Shown here piece after piece: positions 1 through 4,593 of a DNA stretch of 6,904 bases. The DNA lies in NCBI GenBank assembly GCA_032127875.1, contig JAQBHI010000129.1:1-6904 (forward strand), in the 5' to 3' direction. The notes under the pieces are model-generated. The model was not told where the DNA came from. It saw nothing but the letters and a program-made list of their open reading frames with translations, and made no database searches. The number at the start of each line of letters is the position of its first letter. Position 1 is the stretch's first letter. This DNA comes from CADEEV01 sp032127875. GTDB taxonomy: Bacteria > Acidobacteriota > Vicinamibacteria > Fen-336. The position numbers and the translations under genes were made by a program.

Positions 1-1
1 G

Positions 2-1453
2 GCGGCGCTGCTCGAGAGCAAGCCCTTCTGGCGCGACGAGGCGTGGGTCGCGTCGCTGTCCGTCGAGCCGCTCGATTGGTCCATGCGCGGCCCAGGCAAG
101 GCGGTGCCTGTCGGCTTTCTCGCGCTCACCAGGCTGGCAGGCCGGCTCCCTGTAGCCCCCGAGCTTGCCCTGCGCCTGTTGCCTTTTGCCGCGGGCGTGG
201 CCGCAATCCTCGTGCTGGCCGCGCTGGCACGGCGCCTGGGAGGCGGTCGCACGAGCGCGGCCGTCGTGCTCTGGATCGGCGCCGGCCTGCCGGCCTTCGT
301 CTACTATTCACGGGAGCTCAAGCCCTACGCGCTGGATCTGTTGTTCTCCGGGCTCGTCCCGCTGCTCGCGATCGCGACGCTCCACTCTCGCGCCGCGCCT
401 TCCCGTCGCGGGGCTGCGTGGCTCTGGCTCTTCATGGTTCTAGTGGCCGCGCCGTGGCTGTCGTTCGGGTCGACATTCTGCGTCTCGGCGACGCTCGCCG
501 TGGCCAGCCTGTGCTGGTGGCGTCGCGCCCGTCGCGCGGCGCGTGAACGCTGGACCCTGGCGGTACTGCTATGGCTGCTGTCCTTCGCAACGGTATTCGT
601 GTTCGCCCTTCGGAGCCAGGCGAGCAACCCGCGCCTGCTCGACGCGTGGGCCGGCGACATGGCATTCATCACCAGCGCAGCGCCGGCGCTGCGGGTGGTG
701 CGGACCTTTTCCAGCTACGCCCACACTTCGCTCTCGTACCTGTTCCCCGGCGTCTGGCCTGCGGTCGCGCTGTTGATCCTGGTCGGTTTCGTGGCCTGGC
801 CGGGCACCGGCCGCCGCCTCCTGGCTTTGCTGTTCTGCGTGACCGCCGTGGAAGTCGTGGCCGCGGCACTGCTTGAGCGCTATGTCGTCACTCAGGGCCG
901 GCTGCTGCTGTTCGCAGCCCCGACGTACGTTCTCTTCGCGGCGGCCGGGCTGCTGCGGTTGGGGCGACTACTGGGACCATCGGCCGGGCCGTGGCTGGCC
1001 ACGGGAGTTGCAGCTCTCGCCTCCTGTTACTGGAGCGTGCTGGCCATCGAGCATCGCATTCCGCCCTATCGTGACGACCCAAGCCTGTACTTTCGCTTCG
1101 ACGTGATCCACGACGTGGACGCCGTCATCGGGAACCTCCAACTGCTCGCGAGCCCAGGGGAGCCAGTCTTCATCTCCCGCTACTCGGGCGAAGCCTTTCG
1201 CTTCTATAACCACGGCCGTGTCTCCGACGCCACCGTGTGCACCCGCCTCAACTGCCGGAACGAAGGACCGGCGCTGCAGGCCTGGATCGAGACGGTTCAG
1301 CGACGCGGCTGGATGGTGCTCCTGGACGCCGACGACGTGCCGGGGCGCCGGGAGATCGTCGAGAAGGCCGGCTGCGACATACGCATTGCGACCCAGGCGC
1401 GCGGGGCAAGGCTCTGGCGCCTCACGCGACGCGCGCCCCAGGTCACCAGCTGA
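2..1453 (+). CDS. Multi-pass membrane glycosyltransferase-like protein (GT-C fold, GT39/ArnT-like), 5'-truncated
   Basis: The reading frame is open from the first bases of the window to a TGA at 1451-1453, so the true start lies upstream; the ATG at 83 is internal. The 483 visible residues begin just before an FWRDEAW segment (about residues 9-15). This resembles the Asp/Glu motif in the first extracytoplasmic loop of GT-C enzymes, which use polyprenyl-phosphate sugar donors. A second family-like segment, YYSRELKPY, lies at about 101-109. Hydrophobic stretches suggest about nine membrane helices (near 58-79, 84-103, 110-128, 138-173 as one or two, 184-203, 246-266, 273-291, 300-320, 329-349). 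A soluble, probably periplasmic C-terminal domain of about 130 residues follows, with a CX4C pair (VCTRLNC, about 413-418). By family, such proteins transfer sugars to lipid, glycan or protein acceptors at the outer face of the inner membrane. Donor and acceptor cannot be inferred. The next gene starts 70 bases downstream and is functionally unrelated. Gene existence is secure; the glycosyltransferase call is moderate. Confidence 0.82.
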   Translation, partial: AALLESKPFWRDEAWVASLSVEPLDWSMRGPGKAVPVGFLALTRLAGRLPVAPELALRLLPFAAGVAAILVLAALARRLGGGRTSAAVVLWIGAGLPAFVYYSRELKPYALDLLFSGLVPLLAIATLHSRAAPSRRGAAWLWLFMVLVAAPWLSFGSTFCVSATLAVASLCWWRRARRAARERWTLAVLLWLLSFATVFVFALRSQASNPRLLDAWAGDMAFITSAAPALRVVRTFSSYAHTSLSYLFPGVWPAVALLILVGFVAWPGTGRRLLALLFCVTAVEVVAAALLERYVVTQGRLLLFAAPTYVLFAAAGLLRLGRLLGPSAGPWLATGVAALASCYWSVLAIEHRIPPYRDDPSLYFRFDVIHDVDAVIGNLQLLASPGEPVFISRYSGEAFRFYNHGRVSDATVCTRLNCRNEGPALQAWIETVQRRGWMVLLDADDVPGRREIVEKAGCDIRIATQARGARLWRLTRRAPQVTS

Positions 1454-1507
1454 TGCGTCACTCGTCGATCTCGAGGGTGTGTCCGCGGAGCCTCTGGCGC
1501 CAGCGGA

Positions 1508-1515
1508 TATAGAAT
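1508..1515 (+). promoter_or_regulatory. Putative -10 element for a leaderless rlmI-type transcript
   Basis: TATAGAAT stands out in very GC-rich surroundings and contains two overlapping -10-like hexamers (TATAGA 1508-1513, TAGAAT 1510-1515). The second ends only eight bases before the ATG at 1524, so transcription would begin at or within a few bases of the start codon. No Shine-Dalgarno-like sequence lies between the box and the ATG. No good -35 hexamer sits 16-18 bases upstream, so the call rests on the -10 match, its position and the missing ribosome binding site. A small palindrome, TGGCGCCA (1495-1502), lies just upstream. Confidence 0.45.
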
Positions 1516-1523
1516 CCGCGCGC

Positions 1524-2699
1524 ATGCTGATGGCGGCCGAAGGCGCCGTGGTCGTGAGCCGCAAGGGCGAGGCTCGCGTTCTGCGCGGCCACCCGTGGAT
1601 CTTCCGGTCCGACATCGAGCGCGCCAAGGAGCTCCCCGCCGGCGCCGTCGTGCACGTCGTCGGCACGACCGGCCGGCCCCTGGGCTTCGCGTTCTGGTCG
1701 TCCCGGTCCGAGATCCGGCTGCGCATGTTCGAGCGGGGCGCCGAACTGTCGCCGAGCTTCCTGCGGGACCGGCTGGCGGCGGCGCACGCCTTCCGCGAGG
1801 GTGTGGTCGCCGGGGCCGAGGCGTACCGCGTGGTGCACGGCGAGGGCGACCGGCTGCCATCGCTGATCGTCGATCGCTACGGCGAATACGCCGTGATCCA
1901 GACGCTGTCGCAAGGCACCGAGCGCCTCAAGGACGAGATCGTCGCGACGCTCGTCGAGCTGATCAGGCCGAAGGGGATCCTGGAACGCAACGACCCGCGC
2001 GTGCGCTCGCTCGAGGGACTCGAGCCAAGAGTGGGCCTGCTCTACGGCGAGGTGCCGGAGCGCGTGGAGATCCGCGAGGGCGGCGTCGCCTTCGAGGTCG
2101 ATCTGTGGCGCGGGCAGAAGACTGGCCTGTTCCTCGACCAGCGCGAGAACCACCTGATGGCCGCGGCCTATGCGCGAGGCCGGGTGCTGGACGCCTTCGC
2201 GTACAACGGTGGGTTCGCCCTGCAAGTGGCAAGGGTCGCCGAGACCGTGATCAGCGTCGATCTCTCCGCCGAGGCCCTGGCGACGCTTCGGAGCAATGCC
2301 CAGCGGAACGGCCTGACGAACGTCACGACAACGGACGCCAACGCCTTCGACCTGCTGAAGGAGCTCGACAGCGCCGGCGAGCGTTTCGATACGGTGATTC
2401 TTGATCCGCCGGCGTTTGCCAAGAGCAAGGACGCGGTCGAGAAGGCCCAGCGCGGCTACAAGGAAATCAACCTGCGCGCGCTCAAGATCCTCCGCCCGGG
2501 CGGGTTCTTGATCACCTGTTCGTGCTCGTACCACGTCCGCGAGGCGGAGCTCGAGGAGATCCTCGCCATGGCGGCAGCCGACGCCGGCGCTACGGTGGCG
2601 ATTGTCGAGAAGCGGCGCCAGGCGCGCGACCATCCGGTGGTGCTGGGCGTGCCCGAGACGTATTACCTGAAGTGCTTCGTGCTCCGGAAGCTGGCCTGA
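1524..2699 (+). CDS. rlmI: Class I SAM-dependent rRNA (cytosine-5) methyltransferase, RlmI type
   Basis: This 391-residue protein matches the usual length of RlmI, which methylates C5 of a cytosine in 23S rRNA (C1962 in E. coli) using S-adenosylmethionine. An N-terminal PUA-type RNA-binding domain (about residues 8-80) carries the typical RGHPWIFRSDI segment. The Rossmann methyltransferase domain has motif I VLDAFAYNGGFA (221-232), the SAM-ribose acidic residue in VISVDLS (Asp246), motif IV DPPAF (294-298) and motif VI TCSCS (331-335). Cys334 aligns with the cysteine of the SCS motif, the expected nucleophile; motif IV has no cysteine, as in this family. The C-terminal DHPV and ETYYLK segments are also typical. 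The frame stays open upstream to 1218, but that part overlaps the membrane protein gene in another frame and lacks family similarity. ATG 1524 is therefore preferred, with ATG 1530 as an alternative. The stop overlaps the probable start of the next gene. Function is secure; the exact target base is inferred from the family. Confidence 0.92.
   Translation: MLMAAEGAVVVSRKGEARVLRGHPWIFRSDIERAKELPAGAVVHVVGTTGRPLGFAFWSSRSEIRLRMFERGAELSPSFLRDRLAAAHAFREGVVAGAEAYRVVHGEGDRLPSLIVDRYGEYAVIQTLSQGTERLKDEIVATLVELIRPKGILERNDPRVRSLEGLEPRVGLLYGEVPERVEIREGGVAFEVDLWRGQKTGLFLDQRENHLMAAAYARGRVLDAFAYNGGFALQVARVAETVISVDLSAEALATLRSNAQRNGLTNVTTTDANAFDLLKELDSAGERFDTVILDPPAFAKSKDAVEKAQRGYKEINLRALKILRPGGFLITCSCSYHVREAELEEILAMAAADAGATVAIVEKRRQARDHPVVLGVPETYYLKCFVLRKLA
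2686..2690 (+). promoter_or_regulatory. Shine-Dalgarno-like GGAAG supporting a CTG start
   Basis: GGAAG inside the last codons of the rRNA methyltransferase gene is followed after five bases by CTG at 2696, in frame with the SpeE-like gene. CTG and the upstream stop form CTGA. The two conventional candidates, GTG 2672 and GTG 2717, have no comparably placed purine-rich site. The site matters because it decides the start. Confidence 0.4.
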
Positions 2700-3493
2700 A
2701 GGCTCGCGTTCACGTCGTGAGGCGCGGCGGCGCGCTGGATCTGCGCGTGGACGGAGCGCTGATGTCGTCGGTCCAAACCGGGGGCCCGACCACCCACCCG
2801 GTCTGGGAGGCCATCGGCGCGCCGCTCGTTGCTCTGCCAGAGAACCAGCGGCGCTCCATCCTGCTGCTCGGCCTCGGTGGAGGCGCCGTGGCCCGCGTGG
2901 CACGCGCGCTTGCGCCCCATGCGCGGATCGTCGCGGTGGACCTGGACCGCGAGGTCGTCGCTGCGGCGCACCGACACTTCGGCCTCGCCGAGCTGCGCGT
3001 CGACGTGGTGGTCGAGGACGCGCGCGCCTTTCTCGAGCGCGATCGTCGGCTCTACGACGCGATCCTCGAGGACCTGTTCCTGGGTGTACGCCGCACGCTG
3101 CGCAAGCCCCAGTGGCTGCCCGAGCCCGGCCTGAGGCTCGCGCTGGCGCGACTCGACCCTGGCGGTTTCCTCGCCTGCAACACCATCCACGAGCGGGCAG
3201 CTCTCACGCGGGCACTCCTGAGCCATCGCCCGGCGCTCGTTCAGATCGCGGTCGAGGGCTACTACAACCACATCCTCGTGGCCGGCCCAGCGCGTTGGTC
3301 GGCGGGATCGCTGCGCCGCGTGCTCGCCACCGAGCCCCGCCTGGGCAGGACCCTGCCAAGGCTCTCACTCCGAACCCTCAGACGAGCGCCGGAAGGCAAC
3401 GGAGCGACCGATTCACTCGGGCGCGGAGAGACCGGGGGGGAGTCCGAAGGGCGCGGGGGGGTGCGTGGCTCTACCCCCCCGAGTTCGGACTAG
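2696..3493 (+). CDS. Spermidine-synthase-like (SpeE-fold) SAM-binding protein, function uncertain
   Basis: With a CTG start at 2696 the protein has 265 residues. Residues 4-28 resemble the short beta-strand N-terminal region of spermidine synthases (an LxLDG-like element, here LRVDG at 16-20). The Rossmann domain follows: nucleotide-binding loop LLLGLGGG (56-63), acidic strand end VDLD (81-84), EDAR (107-110) and YDAILED (120-126). In SpeE the loop reads GGGDGG and the active site DxxDP. Here Asp126 matches the first catalytic aspartate, but the second position is Leu129 and the loop aspartate is missing. A true aminopropyltransferase is therefore doubtful; a SAM-dependent methyltransferase of the SpeE-like group is an alternative. 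Starting at GTG 2717 would remove the first beta strand, while GTG 2672 would keep it with a 28-base overlap. The last 35 residues (from about 3386) are Gly/Ser/Arg-rich and look like non-conserved read-through into the hairpin region. The gene is coupled to the upstream rRNA methyltransferase gene and converges on cysK. Confidence 0.78.
   Translation: MKARVHVVRRGGALDLRVDGALMSSVQTGGPTTHPVWEAIGAPLVALPENQRRSILLLGLGGGAVARVARALAPHARIVAVDLDREVVAAAHRHFGLAELRVDVVVEDARAFLERDRRLYDAILEDLFLGVRRTLRKPQWLPEPGLRLALARLDPGGFLACNTIHERAALTRALLSHRPALVQIAVEGYYNHILVAGPARWSAGSLRRVLATEPRLGRTLPRLSLRTLRRAPEGNGATDSLGRGETGGESEGRGGVRGSTPPSSD
3441..3491. terminator. G/C-rich hairpin at the convergent gene junction, likely bidirectional terminator
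   Basis: A perfect 8-base outer stem (AGTCCGAA 3441-3448 with TTCGGACT 3484-3491) encloses an asymmetric internal loop (six bases 3449-3454 against three bases 3481-3483). Inside is a 7-bp G:C stem (3455-3461 with 3474-3480), capped by a 12-base loop. The structure lies at the 3' ends of two converging genes, and its distal arm overlaps their stop codons, as expected of a shared terminator. Neither side has a run of T residues, so it is not a classic intrinsic terminator. It could be a tailless terminator, a block to exonuclease decay, or assisted by Rho. Confidence 0.6.
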
Positions 3494-4428
3494 ATCTCGT
3501 CCGAGGCATCACTAATGCCTTCGAACAGGATCGTCGACAGGTAACGCTCGCCGGTGTCGGGGAGCATCGCGAGCAGGACCGAACCCTCGGGCGCCTTCTC
3601 CGCGACCTTGCGCGCCGCGGCGAAGGTTCCGCCCGACGAGATGCCGCAGAAGATGCCTTCCTTGAAGGCCAGCTCGCGCGCGGCGTCGCGCGCCTCGATG
3701 TCGGTGACCAGGACGCACTCGTCGTAGATCTTGGGATTGAAGACCTTCGGCACGAAGTCTGGGTTCCAGCCCTGGATCTTGTGCGGCTGCCACTCGCCCT
3801 TGGAAACGATCGGTGCGCCCGCGGGCTCGGTGTAGATGATCTTGATGTCGGGCCGCGCGGTCTTCAGCATCTCGCCAGCCCCGGTGATCGTGCCGCCGGT
3901 GCCGATGCCGCTCACGAAATAGTCGAGGCGCTTGCCCGCGAAGTCGCGCAGGATCTCGGGTCCGGTGGTGTTCCGGTGATACTCCGGGTTGGACGGGTTC
4001 TCGAACTGTTGCGGCAAGAACCAGCCGTGTTTCTTCGCCAGCTCCTCGGCCTTCTTCACCATGCCGGTGCCACGTTCGGCGCCGGGCGTGAGCACGACCT
4101 TTGCCCCGAGGCCCTTCATCAGCTTGCGCCGTTCCATGCTGAAGCTATCGGACATGATCGCAACGAAGGGATAGCCCTTCACCGCGCAGACCATCGCGAG
4201 AGCGATGCCGGTGTTGCCCGAGGTCGGTTCGATGACGGTCTGCCCCGGCTTGAGCGTGCCGCGCCTTTCGGCATCTTCGATCATCGCGATCGCGAGACGG
4301 TCTTTGACCGAGCTCATCGGGTTGAAGGCCTCGACCTTCACGTACATCGTCGCTCGCTTGGGCGAAAGGCGGTTGATACGGACGATCGGGGTATTGCCGA
4401 TCGTGCCAAGGATGCTGTCGTGGATCAT
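3490..4428 (-). CDS. cysK: Cysteine synthase A (O-acetylserine sulfhydrylase), PLP-dependent
   Basis: The enzyme makes L-cysteine from O-acetyl-L-serine and sulfide in the cytoplasm, the last step of sulfur assimilation. Its 312 residues match the family length. Visible hallmarks are the PLP lysine in SSVKDR (Lys42), the substrate-binding PTSGNTG loop (68-74, with Asn72 positioned for the PLP 3'-hydroxyl), QQF (140-142), the phosphate-binding GTGGTITG loop (176-183) and GISSGG (262-267), which supplies the serine facing the pyridine nitrogen. Fold-type II organisation is complete and no key residue is missing. The segment HKIQGWNPDFVP (216-227) is of the GWxPDF type rather than the GIGAGF type. 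The ATG is preceded by AAGGAGG at five bases' spacing, which fixes the start. The neighbour clpB is divergent; downstream, the stop codon is shared on opposite strands with the SpeE-like gene. Cystathionine beta-synthase and CysM are less likely given the length and motifs. Confidence 0.96.
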   Translation of the reverse strand: MIHDSILGTIGNTPIVRINRLSPKRATMYVKVEAFNPMSSVKDRLAIAMIEDAERRGTLKPGQTVIEPTSGNTGIALAMVCAVKGYPFVAIMSDSFSMERRKLMKGLGAKVVLTPGAERGTGMVKKAEELAKKHGWFLPQQFENPSNPEYHRNTTGPEILRDFAGKRLDYFVSGIGTGGTITGAGEMLKTARPDIKIIYTEPAGAPIVSKGEWQPHKIQGWNPDFVPKVFNPKIYDECVLVTDIEARDAARELAFKEGIFCGISSGGTFAAARKVAEKAPEGSVLLAMLPDTGERYLSTILFEGISDASDEI

Positions 4429-4433
4429 GGGGT

Positions 4434-4440
4434 CCTCCTT
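4434..4440 (-). promoter_or_regulatory. Ribosome binding site of cysK
   Basis: On the minus strand AAGGAGG is followed by five bases (ACCCC) and then the ATG at 4428. It is a near-perfect anti-16S match at normal spacing and settles the cysK start. Confidence 0.9.
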
Positions 4441-4526
4441 AACACGGTGCCTCTACTTCAAGGACTGACGATGCTAGCACGCGCCGCGTTCCCACGACAT
4501 CGGACGTTGGCACGGATTGTTCCCGC

Positions 4527-4553
4527 ATATTAGACGCTCATATAACTTGACAA
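4527..4553 (-). promoter_or_regulatory. Putative cysK promoter, divergent and overlapping the clpB promoter
   Basis: On the minus strand TTGTCA (4553-4548) and TAATAT (4532-4527) are separated by 15 bases. The hexamers are close to sigma70 consensus, but the spacer is shorter than the usual 16-18. Transcription would begin near 4520 and leave a leader of roughly 90 bases before cysK. A weaker alternative is the extended -10-like TGCTAGCAT nearer the gene, which has no clear -35. I see no riboswitch fold that I can name in the leader. Confidence 0.4.
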
Positions 4554-4575
4554 TAGCGTGCTCAGTCCATATATT
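4547..4575 (+). promoter_or_regulatory. Strong sigma70-type promoter of clpB
   Basis: TTGACA (4547-4552), a 17-base spacer and TATATT (4570-4575) form a near-consensus housekeeping promoter pointing at clpB. The local AT richness contrasts sharply with the rest of the window. The predicted start, about seven bases after the -10 box, is near 4582, only about 12 bases before the ATG. A heat-shock sigma32-like reading is also possible: CTTGACA at 4546-4552 and GTCCATAT at 4565-4572 partly match CTTGAAA and CCCCATNT with a 12-base gap. No CIRCE or HAIR operator is visible. Confidence 0.75.
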
Positions 4576-4581
4576 TTGCCT

Positions 4582-4586
4582 GGAGG
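4582..4586 (+). promoter_or_regulatory. Ribosome binding site of clpB
   Basis: GGAGG lies seven bases before the ATG at 4594, which supports that start. It nearly coincides with the predicted transcription start, so the mRNA leader would consist of little more than this site. Confidence 0.8.
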
Positions 4587-4593
4587 TGTCGGG

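Noticed and set aside
83..1453. ATG at 83 as the start of the membrane protein
   Set aside because: The same frame is open back to base 2 and encodes the FWRDEAW segment expected just after the first membrane helix of this family, so the start is outside the window.
1218..1523. Upstream extension of the rlmI-type frame
   Set aside because: The frame is open, but it overlaps the coding end of the membrane protein gene, and the residues look out-of-frame (Pro/Arg rich). Family similarity begins just after ATG 1524.
1458..2903. Open reading frame of 481 codons on the minus strand opposite the rRNA methyltransferase and SpeE-like genes
   Set aside because: It is a mirror of two well-supported genes. 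Its translation is compositionally biased (Arg, His, Gln, Ala rich) with no recognisable domain, as usual for antisense frames in GC-rich DNA.
3112..4533. Plus-strand open frame of 473 codons across cysK
   Set aside because: It lies antisense to a complete, motif-perfect cysK with its own ribosome binding site, and its translation shows no family motifs.
4441..4546. CIRCE or HAIR heat-shock operator before clpB
   Set aside because: No inverted repeat resembling TTAGCACTC-N9-GAGTGCTAA or CTTGAGT-N7-ACTCAAG is present; CTAGCAC at about 4474 has no partner.
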